Assembly: GCF_016403105.1 (NCBI RefSeq) | Contig: NZ_CP046155.1 | Location: 2,819,906-2,883,905, forward strand | Origin: Leptolyngbya sp. BL0902 | GTDB taxonomy: Bacteria > Cyanobacteriota > Cyanobacteriia > Phormidesmidales > Phormidesmidaceae | Reading direction: 5' to 3' | DNA: 64,000 nt | Shown here: positions 46,988-56,106 of the stretch, piece after piece | Layout of the letters: each line of letters begins with the position of its first letter | How positions within the stretch are numbered: position 1 is the first letter of the stretch | Translations under genes and position numbers: made by a program | The notes under the pieces: model-generated | Databases searched by the model: none | The model's input: only the letters and a program-made list of their open reading frames with translations | What the model was told of the DNA's origin: nothing

Positions 46988-47062
46988 GGTCTAGCTAACC
47001 AAGGTCTAGCTAACCAAGGTCTAGCTAACCAAGGTCTAGCTAACCAAGGTCTAGCTGACCAA
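46988..47062. repeat. five-copy 15-bp tandem repeat at the 3' end of the response regulator gene
   Basis: Four identical copies of GGTCTAGCTAACCAA (46988-47047) and one variant with a G (47048-47062). The fifth copy encodes the C-terminal LVS and stop of the response regulator (read on the minus strand as TTGGTCAGCTAG). Each 15-bp unit has the same phase, so each carries an in-frame TAG. Confidence 0.9.
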
Positions 47063-47746
47063 GCCATGCTCTAGGGAAAAGCGGACAAGTTCGGTGCGGC
47101 TGTTGGTTCCGGTTTTGCTGAACAAACGACTGACGTACTTCTCCACATTGCGAACGCTGGTATCGAGACGGCTAGCAATTTCTTTGTTCATCAGCCCCTC
47201 GGCGACCAAATCCAGCACGCTCTGCTCGCGGGGGGTGAGGTCAATATTCACGTCGGAGACCATTTTTATGACACCGCCCTTTTGGGTCAGCATGGCCTTG
47301 ATCTCCTCAATTTGGCGGGCCATCACGGCAATGTCAGGGAGGTCTCCAGTGTCGGGGCTTTGGGCGGCACGGCGTTCGATTAAATTGCCCACCACCGCCA
47401 CCAATTCCTCCGGGTCAAAGGGCTTGGAGAGGTAGGCATCACAGCCCGAGTTGTAGCCCTGGATGCGGTCTTTGGTCATGCCTCGGGCGGTGAGGAACAC
47501 CACGGGCAGGCCCTTGAAGCGCACATCCTCTCGCACCTGGGCCAAGAAGGCGTGGCCATCTACCTGGGGCATCATAATATCGGAGATCAGCACGTCGGGG
47601 GTGGCCTCCTGGAGCAGCGCCCAACCTTCCTGGGCATTGCTGGCGGTGCGGACGACGAAGCCGCTGTCCTCTAGATAGGCTTGCACGGCTTCCCGCAGAC
47701 CGGGCTCATCATCAACCAGCAAAATGTTTCCAGTGTAGTCAGACAT
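47051..47746 (-). CDS. LuxR-type response regulator (Ycf29/Rre1-like)
   Basis: 231 residues from ATG 47746. Receiver domain: DDEP acidic pocket, phospho-acceptor Asp in LISDIMMPQVDG, T/S in FLTARG and Lys in SKPFDPEEL. The HTH is the LuxR/NarL type (LTPREQSVLDLVAEGLMNKEIA, then VEKYVSRLF). This two-domain layout matches Rre1/Ycf29 regulators, which respond to stress with several histidine kinases in cyanobacteria. Assignment to Rre1 itself is tentative. The last codons fall in a 15-bp tandem repeat. Upstream, 414 bp separate it from the divergent HtrA gene. Confidence 0.85.
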   Translation of the reverse strand: MSDYTGNILLVDDEPGLREAVQAYLEDSGFVVRTASNAQEGWALLQEATPDVLISDIMMPQVDGHAFLAQVREDVRFKGLPVVFLTARGMTKDRIQGYNSGCDAYLSKPFDPEELVAVVGNLIERRAAQSPDTGDLPDIAVMARQIEEIKAMLTQKGGVIKMVSDVNIDLTPREQSVLDLVAEGLMNKEIASRLDTSVRNVEKYVSRLFSKTGTNSRTELVRFSLEHGLVS

Positions 47747-48160
47747 GGCGGTAGGGGGCTGCATGGGATCAATGCCCAATGTAACCTGGAATGCCGGGGA
47801 CAACGCCGCCGGAGACGGTAGAAATATGCCCCCTTCTGGGGTGGGGTTTTACGCCCGCCGCAGGTACGTTAGAAGCCTAACCAGCTCTTGGTCGGAGGGT
47901 AGGGAGGCATTGGCGCACTCTGGAATAGGGCTTTTCGCTCTGCACGCCTTTGCGGCTTGCATCCCTTTGCGCCCTGCATAAAAGCGAGGATCAACCGTCC
48001 TAAACGGGAGGATATTCGCTAGAGTAGGGACACAAGCCGTCATCGCGATATGAGCGATTACACACCGCCTACGGACGGCCTGAACAATAGCCCAGGGCAT
48101 GGCCCATGGTAAAGCAAAGCCGAACATGAGGGGCGCGGGATGCTATCAAAAGGAGGGCGT

Positions 48161-49399
48161 ATGGGCGGAATAGGATCGCAAACGGTCTGGATTGCCGCCG
48201 CCTTGGCCTTGGGGGGTGGCGTAGGCTGGGCAGGGCATCACTACGTGGATCATCTCACGGCTACTGAGATGGTCGAGATAGCTCCGACGGAACCGGAGTC
48301 TTCCCTGGCGACCCTATCCCTACCCGCCGAGCCAGTCCCGGAACCCACGGCGTCTACCAATTCCTTAGCCATTGTCGCCTCTAACTTTATTGCGGCGGCG
48401 GTGGAACAGGTGGGGCCAGCGGTGGTTCGCATTGATGCGGAGCGGTCGGTGTCCCAACTAAACCCCGAAACCTTTAACAATCCCCTGTTTCGCCGCTTTT
48501 TTGGCGAAGAAATTCCCCCAGAAATGGTGCCCGACCGCCTAGAACAGGGCACCGGGTCGGGGTTTATCCTTAGTGCCGATGGCCGCATCCTCACCAATGC
48601 CCACGTGGTAGACGGCACCCGCACAGTGAAGGTGACGCTGCGCGATGGCCGCACCTTTGAGGGGCAGGTGGTGGGCGTAGATTCCGTCACCGATGTGGCG
48701 GTGGTCAAAATTGAGGCGGAGGATCCGCTGCCGACGGTGCGCCTGGGCAGCACCGCCAACCTGTCCCCCGGTCAGTGGGCCATTGCCATTGGCAACCCCC
48801 TTGGGCTAGATAACACCGTTACCGCTGGCATCATCAGCGCCATTGGCCGCACTAGCAACCAGGTGGGTATCCCCGATAAGCGGGTGCAGTTCATCCAAAC
48901 CGACGCGGCTATCAATCCGGGCAACTCCGGTGGCCCGCTGCTGAACGACCAGGGCGAAGTGATCGGCATGAACACCGCTATCCGCGCCAACGCCCAGGGG
49001 CTAGGCTTTGCCATCCCCATCGAAACCGCCAAGCGCATTGCCGACGAACTCTTTGCCACCGGAGAGGTGCAGCATCCCTTCCTGGGTATTCAGATGGTAG
49101 AACTCACCCCCGACACCATCGCCGAAATCAACGCCCAGCAGCAAATGAATATTCCCCTCGATGAATCCGGTGTGCTGATTGTGCGCGTGTTGGAAGGCAG
49201 CCCTGCCCAAGCCGCCGGACTACAACCCGGAGACATCATCCAGCGGGTCAACAATCAAGAGGTTAGAACCCCCACGGATGTGCAAAGCCAGGTGGAATCC
49301 AGCCAAATTGGTCAAGACTTAGCCATCGACATCCACCGCAACGGCACCGATCAAGCCCTAGCCGTCAAGCCGACGGCCATGCCTGCTGAGTTGCGCTAG
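48161..49399 (+). CDS. HtrA/Deg-family serine protease with PDZ domain
   Basis: About 412 residues. The ATG at 48161 follows a strong ribosome site (AAAGGAGGG); an ATG 21 bp upstream is less likely. An N-terminal membrane segment (VWIAAALALGGGVGWAG) is followed by a trypsin-like domain with His in TNAHVVDG, Asp in SVTDVAVVKI and Ser in GNSGGPL, and one C-terminal PDZ domain (GLQPGDIIQRVNNQEV). It should be a membrane-bound periplasmic protease/chaperone like HhoA/HhoB/HtrA; which of the three is not decided. Confidence 0.92.
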   Translation: MGGIGSQTVWIAAALALGGGVGWAGHHYVDHLTATEMVEIAPTEPESSLATLSLPAEPVPEPTASTNSLAIVASNFIAAAVEQVGPAVVRIDAERSVSQLNPETFNNPLFRRFFGEEIPPEMVPDRLEQGTGSGFILSADGRILTNAHVVDGTRTVKVTLRDGRTFEGQVVGVDSVTDVAVVKIEAEDPLPTVRLGSTANLSPGQWAIAIGNPLGLDNTVTAGIISAIGRTSNQVGIPDKRVQFIQTDAAINPGNSGGPLLNDQGEVIGMNTAIRANAQGLGFAIPIETAKRIADELFATGEVQHPFLGIQMVELTPDTIAEINAQQQMNIPLDESGVLIVRVLEGSPAQAAGLQPGDIIQRVNNQEVRTPTDVQSQVESSQIGQDLAIDIHRNGTDQALAVKPTAMPAELR

Positions 49400-49413
49400 C
49401 GCCTGCCCCAGCG

Positions 49414-49833
49414 CTACTCTACCGCCAGAGACACGCGATTGCCGCCCAGGCTACGTAGATCCGTAAGCAGTGTGGCTACCTCGCGGTAGGCCAGGGTGCG
49501 ATCAGCCTTGAGCACCAACTGCCCGCCTGGGTTTTGGCTAAAGTAGGTTTGCACCTGCTGAGAAAGCTGAGCCCAGGTGACGGGCTGGCCCTCTAAAACA
49601 AGGTTGCCATCGTTATCGAGGCCCACCACTAGGGCTTCCCCAGAAACGACCTCGCCTTCGCCCAATCCGCCTTCTGCTACCGACTGGGGCAGCCGCACAT
49701 TCAAAATTTGCTGGCCTGTCATACCCATGGAAATGATGATGAAGAAGGTGAGTACCGTCATCAGCACGTCCATCATCGGCACGAGGTTGACCTCGGGCAA
49801 CTGTGAGCGAGAGGATTGACTTTTAAAGCGCAT
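49414..49833 (-). CDS. ExbD/TolR family biopolymer transport protein
   Basis: 139 residues, with a membrane helix containing the conserved aspartate (VPMMDVLMTVLTFFII) and a periplasmic domain ending LADRTLAYREVATLLTDL-type segment. ExbD works with ExbB to transmit proton-motive force to TonB or to outer-membrane systems. No exbB/tolQ or tonB gene is adjacent, so its partner is encoded elsewhere. The start overlaps no neighbour; 116 bp separate it from the Uma2 gene upstream. Confidence 0.9.
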   Translation of the reverse strand: MRFKSQSSRSQLPEVNLVPMMDVLMTVLTFFIIISMGMTGQQILNVRLPQSVAEGGLGEGEVVSGEALVVGLDNDGNLVLEGQPVTWAQLSQQVQTYFSQNPGGQLVLKADRTLAYREVATLLTDLRSLGGNRVSLAVE

Positions 49834-49949
49834 GGCAAGGGAGAAACGGTAAGGAAGGGCGTCAGGGTGAGCTGTTGCAGCCCCAGGTCTAGCATATTGA
49901 GGAGGCCATCGTCAGGATCCCCAGACTACAAAGCCGTGGTTCTATGCCC

Positions 49950-50747
49950 TTACAGATCGGGGTTGATCCCCTGGGCGCGGAGTAGGTCAGCGAGACGTTC
50001 GGCCCTTTGCCGCTCGGCTTCAGCCCGTTGCCGCTCAGCTTCAGCCCGTTGCCGTTCGGCTTCGGCTCGTTGACTCTCAGCTTCGGCCCGTTGACTCTCA
50101 GCTTCGGCTTGCTCGGCACTCCAGAGGAGCAGGTTGCCGTCGGCGTCCCACCAGCGCAGCCAGTTGATCGTTTGAGCCAGCCGTTCCCCTCGCCACACGC
50201 CTAAAAACAGCCCCAGCGGCTCTACCCAAAAGCGTCCGGCAGCATCGGGAGTTTGCAGCACATAGCCTCCATTTTGCAGCGACCGCACCTCTAGGCGACC
50301 GCGCATGGGTTCGTAGATGACGTAGACGGGCACCTGGAGGATTTGCTCGTAAAAATAGAGCTTGCCGTAGGGGGGCATGGATCGAATGGACAGCTCGCCG
50401 TTGTCATCGGCGGAGAGAAATTCCATCACCACCGCCACGCCTCCCCCCTCCAGGCTGGGCGTGTAGCTGCGGCGCACCACGCCTTCCGGTACAGGGTTGG
50501 CCTGGGGCACGTAGAACCAGTCAGGAGCTTTGACCACCGTTTCGTGATCCACTCCGGCAACCAGACCAAAGTTAGAGCCGATCAGCATTTCTGGGCGGAT
50601 GCGCTGGGCGGCTCCCAGGGCATCGGTGAGGGCGGCGGCAAGGGGTGGCTGTTGAATATTTTCCACTGGGTCGTCCACTAACTTGAAATCATCGGGCAGG
50701 GGGGGCCAGGTGATGACGGGGCCAGTGCGGGGCTGAGCTTGAACCAT
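49950..50747 (-). CDS. Uma2 family protein (PD-(D/E)xK-like) with C-terminal heptad repeats
   Basis: 265 residues. The Uma2/DUF820 core has APDWFYVP (Asp), VVMEFLSADD (Glu) and the following Lys region (MPPYGKLYFYEQILQVPVYV). It is a PD-(D/E)xK-like fold that is greatly expanded in cyanobacteria and of uncertain function. The C-terminal ~50 residues are five near-perfect heptads (AEAESQR twice, AEAERQR three times), forming a charged coiled coil. It could be a nuclease or a DNA-binding protein; no substrate is known. Confidence 0.83.
   Translation of the reverse strand: MVQAQPRTGPVITWPPLPDDFKLVDDPVENIQQPPLAAALTDALGAAQRIRPEMLIGSNFGLVAGVDHETVVKAPDWFYVPQANPVPEGVVRRSYTPSLEGGGVAVVMEFLSADDNGELSIRSMPPYGKLYFYEQILQVPVYVIYEPMRGRLEVRSLQNGGYVLQTPDAAGRFWVEPLGLFLGVWRGERLAQTINWLRWWDADGNLLLWSAEQAEAESQRAEAESQRAEAERQRAEAERQRAEAERQRAERLADLLRAQGINPDL
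49999..50115. repeat. 21-bp tandem repeats in the Uma2 gene
   Basis: Five 21-bp units with small variations (containing GCTTCAGCCCGTTGCCGCTC-like sequence), in frame, encode the C-terminal heptads. Copy number in such repeats is prone to change. Confidence 0.8.
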
Positions 50748-50885
50748 GGCAAGCGCGTCCTGGGCGGAGTGCTACGTTGACAGGTGAAATTTTGTAAGCG
50801 AGATCGGGCAATGACGAGGGGGTGTGGGCTAGGTTAGCAGCAGGTTGGCTGTGCCGACCTCCCCTGTCTAGATGGTAGCTCACCC

Positions 50886-51242
50886 ATGACATCCCCCATG
50901 GCCTCAACGCCAGAATCCCGTATGTGGGCCAGTTTGGCCCATGTCAGCGCCTTTGCGGGGCTGGTCTTCCCCTTTGGCAGCATTCTTGGCCCTCTGCTGA
51001 TCTGGCTGATCAAGCGAGAAGAAATGCCCTTTGTGGATGACCAGGGCAAAGAAGCCCTGAATTTCAACATCTCCATGACCATGTATACGGTGGTCTCGAT
51101 GTTGATGATTGTGGTGTTGGTGGGCTTGTTGATGCTCCCTGCTGTGGCCCTACTTTGGGCGATTTTTGTGATTTTGGCAGCAGTGCGCTCCAATGAGGGG
51201 ATTCCCTTTCGCTATCCCCTCACCATTCGCTTTATTCAATAG
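50886..51242 (+). CDS. DUF4870 (Tic20-like) membrane protein
   Basis: 118 residues with three predicted membrane helices: LAHVSAFAGLVFPFGSILGPLLIWLI (in part), a central NISMTMYTVVSMLMIVVLVG segment, and LLWAIFVILAAV. It keeps the FVDDQGKEALNF motif, the DUF4870 signature. Related to Tic20, but function in bacteria is unknown. It is divergent from Uma2 and convergent with aroA. Confidence 0.82.
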   Translation: MTSPMASTPESRMWASLAHVSAFAGLVFPFGSILGPLLIWLIKREEMPFVDDQGKEALNFNISMTMYTVVSMLMIVVLVGLLMLPAVALLWAIFVILAAVRSNEGIPFRYPLTIRFIQ

Positions 51243-51279
51243 CCTAGCCGGAATTCAGCAGCCCGGGCTGAATGCGAGC

Positions 51280-52629
51280 TTAGGACAGACCGCACAGTTG
51301 CTCTAGGGTGGCCACAAAGCTGGGGTAGGACACGGCGGCAGCTTCGGCCCGTTGAATCACCGTTTCGCCCTGGGTGCGAAGGGCCGCAATGGCAAGGCTC
51401 ATGGCGACACGGTGATCGCCAAAGCTTTCTACGGTGGCCCCTTTGAGTTCACTGTGACCGTGGATGGTCAGCCCTTCCGGGGCTTCCTCCACCTTGGCTC
51501 CTAGGGCGCTGAGCTGGCTGGCCATGGCGGCGAGGCGGTCGCATTCCTTCACCCGTAGTTCGGCGGCGTCGGTGATGGTGGTGGTGCCCTCGGCAAACAG
51601 GGCGGCAATGGCCAAAATGGGGATTTCGTCGATCATGCGGGGGATGAGATCGCCGCTAAAGTGCGCAGCCTTGAGGGGGCCATAGCGCACCCGCAGATCC
51701 GCCACGGGTTCCCCGGTCACTTCCCGGGGATTTTCGAGGGTGATGTCCGCTTCCATGGCTTGCAGGGCGTCCAAAATTCCGGTGCGGGTGGGGTTGATGC
51801 CCACATTTTCCACCACCAGATCCGAGCCGGGGGTGATGGCTCCGGCCACCAGCCAAAAGGCCGCTGAGCTAATGTCTCCAGGCACCACAATGGTTTGGCC
51901 CGTCAGCGTGGCGGGGCCGTGGACGGTGACGCTACAGGTCTCCGGATCCACGGTGAGGTTGGCCCCAAAGGCCCGCAGCATTCGTTCGCTGTGGTCACGG
52001 GAGAGGCTGGGTTCGGTGACGGTGGTATCGCCTTCGGTCATCAGCCCTGCTAGCAACAGGCAAGATTTCACCTGGGCCGAGGCCACCGGAGACTGGTAAT
52101 GAATAGGCTTCAGCGTGGTGCCCCGGACGGCTAAGGGCGCTTGGCGGTCGCACTGACGGCCCCAAATTTGTGCCCCCATCTGCCGCAGCGGATCAATCAC
52201 CCGACCCATGGGGCGCGACCGCAGAGAACTATCCCCCGTCACCGCAAAAAATCGGTTGGGATGGGAGGCCAGCAGGCCCAGCATCAGCCGCAGGGTCGTC
52301 CCGGAATTGCCCGCATCCAGCACGTCGGCGGGCTCCTGCAATTTCCCCAGGCCCACCCCCTGCACCGTCACCCACTCGTCTTCCAAATTTGACATCCCAA
52401 CACCCATGGCCCGAAAGCAGGCGGCGGTACTGCGCGGATCTTCCCCCAGCAGCAAACCCTGGATGCGGGTTTCGCCCTGGGCAATGGCCCCTAGCATCAG
52501 CGCCCGGTGGGAGATGGACTTGTCGCCCGGAATCTTCACCCGCCCCCGCAGCGCTACCCCTTCGCCGGGGAAGGCCAGGGTCAAGGTTTGGTGCGGATGG
52601 GCTTCGGTCAGGTGGATACGGGCAGTCAT
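51280..52629 (-). CDS. aroA: 3-phosphoshikimate 1-carboxyvinyltransferase (EPSP synthase)
   Basis: 449 residues from ATG 52629. [10 protein letters not shown] near the N-terminus binds phosphoshikimate; [13 protein letters not shown] and [18 protein letters not shown] follow, and [11 protein letters not shown] and GDHRVAMS are in the C-terminal half. It adds the enolpyruvyl group in the shikimate route to aromatic amino acids. The frame is open 42 bp upstream but that is not conserved. Single gene, convergent with the DUF4870 gene. Confidence 0.96.
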   Translation of the reverse strand: MTARIHLTEAHPHQTLTLAFPGEGVALRGRVKIPGDKSISHRALMLGAIAQGETRIQGLLLGEDPRSTAACFRAMGVGMSNLEDEWVTVQGVGLGKLQEPADVLDAGNSGTTLRLMLGLLASHPNRFFAVTGDSSLRSRPMGRVIDPLRQMGAQIWGRQCDRQAPLAVRGTTLKPIHYQSPVASAQVKSCLLLAGLMTEGDTTVTEPSLSRDHSERMLRAFGANLTVDPETCSVTVHGPATLTGQTIVVPGDISSAAFWLVAGAITPGSDLVVENVGINPTRTGILDALQAMEADITLENPREVTGEPVADLRVRYGPLKAAHFSGDLIPRMIDEIPILAIAALFAEGTTTITDAAELRVKECDRLAAMASQLSALGAKVEEAPEGLTIHGHSELKGATVESFGDHRVAMSLAIAALRTQGETVIQRAEAAAVSYPSFVATLEQLCGLS

Positions 52630-52827
52630 AGCAGCAGGGATGAAGGGCAGAAGGTCGAAATTAGACAACAATAAGGCCGTAGCCGATCCTACCGCTTTCT
52701 GCCCTGGGTTCGGTTGGCCATGGCGCTAGATTCTGAAGCCAACCTGGGTAGATGGCCTAACCTGCGCTCTGATCCACTGAATGATAGTCGCATCCTGATG
52801 GGCGTTGGATGGGATGACAGGCTGAGG

Positions 52828-54216
52828 CTAGGGCGTTTTGGGGACAGGCGGAGACTCCATCGCTGAACGATGACGACGGAACCCCAGGGAAAAGCAAGTC
52901 TGCCATAGATGATCCGCTTGGGGCTCGCTGGTGACGGTAATCGTGCCCTCCAACTGCTCCACTAGACCTCGCACCAAGGCCAGCCCCGTCCCCGTGCCGG
53001 GAATGGCATCCTTCGTAGCATTGCGGCCTCGACGGAATTTTTCAAAGATGTGAGCCAGTTCGTCGGCTTGAATCCCCGCTCCCACATTGCTGATCTGCAC
53101 GACAGCCTGGGCATCAGTGGCGGCGGGGGGGAGGAGGGTAATAGTGACGGTACTGCCAGAAGCAGAGTATTTTTGGGCATTAGTCAGCAGTTCTTGCATG
53201 ATCCGAGTCAGGGGGCTGGCTGCCGCCAAAACCCGCACGGGCTCTTGGGGCACCGTGACAACGAGGGAAAGCTGAACCGCCGCCAAATCCGCCTGAATTT
53301 CCTGGGCTAAGGTGGTGAGCGCTTGTCCCAAATCGACTGGAATAAGCTGAGTACGGCCAGTGCCCGCATCCACCGTTTGCAGCATCAGCAGGTCGTTAAC
53401 TAAATTAGTTTCGCGACTGCACTGCTGTTCCAAGATATCTAGATACATAGCCACCCGCTCTGGGGTTAGGTCGGGCCGTCTCAGCATCCGAATGGCCAAC
53501 ATCATGCTGGTCAGAGGAGTGCGTAGCTCGTGGTTGAGGGTGCTGAGAAAGTCTTCCTTGAGGTAGCTGAGATAGCGCAGTTGCTCGTTGCACTGCTGGG
53601 TCTGTTGCTGAAGATGGTGCTGATGGAGAGCGACCGCGACCAAACTAGCGAGGTTGACGGCTAGGGCTTCTTCGACTGCCAAGCCAGGGCCGCGACGGCG
53701 ATTCAGCAACACCACCACCCCTTCGCAGTCGGGGGCAGCGGTGATTACGATGGAACGGTAGATTTTGATGCCTGCTAGCCACGCTTCGCCCTGGGGATGA
53801 TCGGGGGTCAGCGCCAACAGGGCATCGCGCCAGGGAAGAGGGACAGGACTACCCTGAGGGACAGAAAATTGCTGAATTAGGGCTTGAGCCATCCGATGCT
53901 GAAGCGCCGCCTGGGGGGATCGCCCCAAGCTGGGTAATTGCCATAGCTGGGCGGTGGATCCATTTTGCCAGCAGGTATAGGCGGTGCTTGCCGTAGGCCG
54001 ATGGTGCCACAGCACCAAACAGGCATCGGCCCCCAACTGAGAACCCAGCACCTCGGTGATTTGGTGCAGGGTGTAGGGTGTATTTAGGCTGGCGGCAAGG
54101 GTGTGTAACAGTTGGCAGGCAATGGTTTGGCTATCCAGAAGATGAGCAGCGACTGGCTTCTGCGCTTCCCCGGCTGATCGCACTGAGAATAGGACGGGGG
54201 AATGATCAGATGCCAT
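52828..54216 (-). CDS. sensor histidine kinase with N-terminal GAF-like domain
   Basis: About 462 residues from ATG 54216. N-terminal ~200 residues resemble a GAF-type domain (QLLHTLAASLNTPYTLHQIT, then CLVLWHHR). HisKA carries the phospho-accepting His in STLNHELRTPLTSMM. The HATPase part has N-box QELLTNAQKYS, QISNVGAGI and GTGTGLALVRGLVEQL. No membrane helix is seen, so it is a cytoplasmic kinase. No response regulator is adjacent; the nearest is the Ycf29-like regulator at 47051, and pairing between them is unsupported. Confidence 0.9.
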   Translation of the reverse strand: MASDHSPVLFSVRSAGEAQKPVAAHLLDSQTIACQLLHTLAASLNTPYTLHQITEVLGSQLGADACLVLWHHRPTASTAYTCWQNGSTAQLWQLPSLGRSPQAALQHRMAQALIQQFSVPQGSPVPLPWRDALLALTPDHPQGEAWLAGIKIYRSIVITAAPDCEGVVVLLNRRRGPGLAVEEALAVNLASLVAVALHQHHLQQQTQQCNEQLRYLSYLKEDFLSTLNHELRTPLTSMMLAIRMLRRPDLTPERVAMYLDILEQQCSRETNLVNDLLMLQTVDAGTGRTQLIPVDLGQALTTLAQEIQADLAAVQLSLVVTVPQEPVRVLAAASPLTRIMQELLTNAQKYSASGSTVTITLLPPAATDAQAVVQISNVGAGIQADELAHIFEKFRRGRNATKDAIPGTGTGLALVRGLVEQLEGTITVTSEPQADHLWQTCFSLGFRRHRSAMESPPVPKTP

Positions 54217-54398
54217 GGCTCTGGGGTTGAACAACTGCCCTGAATCCTTAGCCAGGGGGAGAGAGTCCTATGATCCTATGATTTGAGGCTTTTTTCTTCC
54301 CCCTGACTATCTATAGCCTACTGGCTCCCTTCCCAGACGGTATCCGTAATAATGCCAATTTTTGGACTGGCCTGTTTTGGGATCCTCAGCATTTTCCT

Positions 54399-54439
54399 AA
54401 GTGTCTCCATCCAGGGGTTATGGGCAGATAGAGACACTT
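54399..54439. repeat. 9-bp inverted repeat with 23-nt spacer
   Basis: AAGTGTCTC/GAGACACTT between the histidine kinase and the ATP-grasp gene, 41 bp past the latter's stop. It could form a hairpin on the minus strand but lacks a T-tract. Confidence 0.4.
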
Positions 54440-54479
54440 CCGTTCCTCTGCGGAGGTGGGCCTTTAGGGGGGACGAACG

Positions 54480-55949
54480 CTACTGGCCCTGGTTCTGAGA
54501 CTGGCCCTGGGATTTCATGGATCGGACTACCCAGGTATCTTTGCTGCCGCCGCCCTGGGAGGAGTTGACTACTAGGGAACCCCGCTTGAGGGCCACACGA
54601 GTGAGGCCGCCGGGGTTTACGTAGATATCTTGTCCATAGAGAATATAGGGGCGTAGATCCACATGACAGCCCTCAAAGCCCCCGTCAATGAGGGTGGGGA
54701 CGCGGGAGAGGCAGAGGGTGGGCTGGGCGATATAGCCCCTGGGGTTGGTGCGGATACGGTCGGCAAATTCGAGCCGCTGCTCCTCCGTGGCGTGGGGGCC
54801 GACCAGCATCCCGTAGCCGCCGGAGGCATTGGTGGCCTTCACCACCAGCTTGTCTAGGTTGCTGAGGACGTGGGCCTGCTGGGTGGGGTCTTCGCACAAA
54901 AAGGTGGGCACGTTGGGGATGAGCTGGTCTTCGTCGAGGTAGTAGCGGATCATCTGGGGCACGTAGGCATAGACCAGTTTGTCGTCGGCCACCCCGGTAC
55001 CGAGGGCGTTGGCGATGGCCACCCGTCCGGCCCGGTAGACCTCCATCAAACCGGGCACCCCCAGCAGGGAATCGGGCCGGAAGGCTTGGGGATCAATAAA
55101 ATCGTCATCAATGCGGCGATAGACCACATCCACCCGCTCTAGCCCCTTGGTGGTACGCATTTTGAGGTAGCCGTCAGACACGACGAGATCCCGACCTTCG
55201 ACCAGTTCCGCCCCAATTTGCTGGGCCAGGAAAGAATGCTCGAAGTAGGCGGAGTTGTACATCCCCGGAGTCAGCACCGCTACGCGAGGGTTAATTAGCG
55301 TTTCTGGCGCTAGGTTGAGCAGGGTTTCTAGGAGCTGGCTGGCGTAGTCATCCACCGCCGCAATGTCCATGGCCGAGAACAGGTGGGGGAAGGTGGTCTT
55401 CATCACCCGCCGATTTTCTAGCACGTAGGACACGCCGGAGGGGCAGCGCATATTGTCTTCGAGGACGTACCAGGTACCATCCTGGTCGCGCACAAGATCG
55501 GTTCCGGTGATGTGGCACCAGATATCGTTGGGCGGCTGAAGGCCCATGCAGGGTTTCAAAAAACCGGGGGCGCTTTCCACCACATGGCGCGGAATCACCC
55601 CATCGTTGAGGATTTTTTGCTCGTTATAAACGTCGTGAATAAAGCAATTAAGGGCATAAATGCGCTGTTTGAGTCCCTTCTCTAGCCACTCCCACTCGTG
55701 GCCAGGAACAATGCGGGGAATCACATCGAAGGGGAAAATTCGTTCGGTGCCCTGGGTGTCGCTATAGACATTGAAGGTGACGCCCAGCTTAAACAGGGTT
55801 TTTTGTACGGCCTCCTGGCGCTGCTGCAACTCCACCAAGGACATGGCATTGACTCGCCGAATCAGCAGTTCTGCTTCTGGGCGAGGCTGGCCCTGGCCGA
55901 TAAATAGTTCGTCATAGAAGTTGCCGGGGTCGTAGGCATCGAATAGCAC
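54480..55949 (-). CDS. circularly permuted ATP-grasp protein (DUF404/DUF407 type)
   Basis: 489 residues. The family segments are VLEDNMRCPSGVSYVLENR, TPGMYNSAYFEHSFLA, VVKATNASGGYGMLVGP (ATP-binding loop) and SSQGGGSKDTWV at the end. These proteins are circularly permuted ATP-grasp ligases likely to make a peptide or amide bond; they are normally encoded next to an alpha-E domain protein and often a transglutaminase. Neither is adjacent here. Start chosen at the first family residue (MLFDAYDPGNFYDELF). Confidence 0.9.
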   Translation of the reverse strand: MLFDAYDPGNFYDELFIGQGQPRPEAELLIRRVNAMSLVELQQRQEAVQKTLFKLGVTFNVYSDTQGTERIFPFDVIPRIVPGHEWEWLEKGLKQRIYALNCFIHDVYNEQKILNDGVIPRHVVESAPGFLKPCMGLQPPNDIWCHITGTDLVRDQDGTWYVLEDNMRCPSGVSYVLENRRVMKTTFPHLFSAMDIAAVDDYASQLLETLLNLAPETLINPRVAVLTPGMYNSAYFEHSFLAQQIGAELVEGRDLVVSDGYLKMRTTKGLERVDVVYRRIDDDFIDPQAFRPDSLLGVPGLMEVYRAGRVAIANALGTGVADDKLVYAYVPQMIRYYLDEDQLIPNVPTFLCEDPTQQAHVLSNLDKLVVKATNASGGYGMLVGPHATEEQRLEFADRIRTNPRGYIAQPTLCLSRVPTLIDGGFEGCHVDLRPYILYGQDIYVNPGGLTRVALKRGSLVVNSSQGGGSKDTWVVRSMKSQGQSQNQGQ

Positions 55950-56106
55950 AGGTGCAGCCTCCCAAGGGGTAGATGGTCGTCCACGATTGCGCAGGGGGTT
56001 ATCCAGGTGGTTACGCAGTCGGTTTGGATTACACAGTTTGGATTACACAGTCGGTTTAATCATTACTGGGTGATGGCCCCCTCAAGTTGTAGCTTAGGCT
56101 ACGCCT

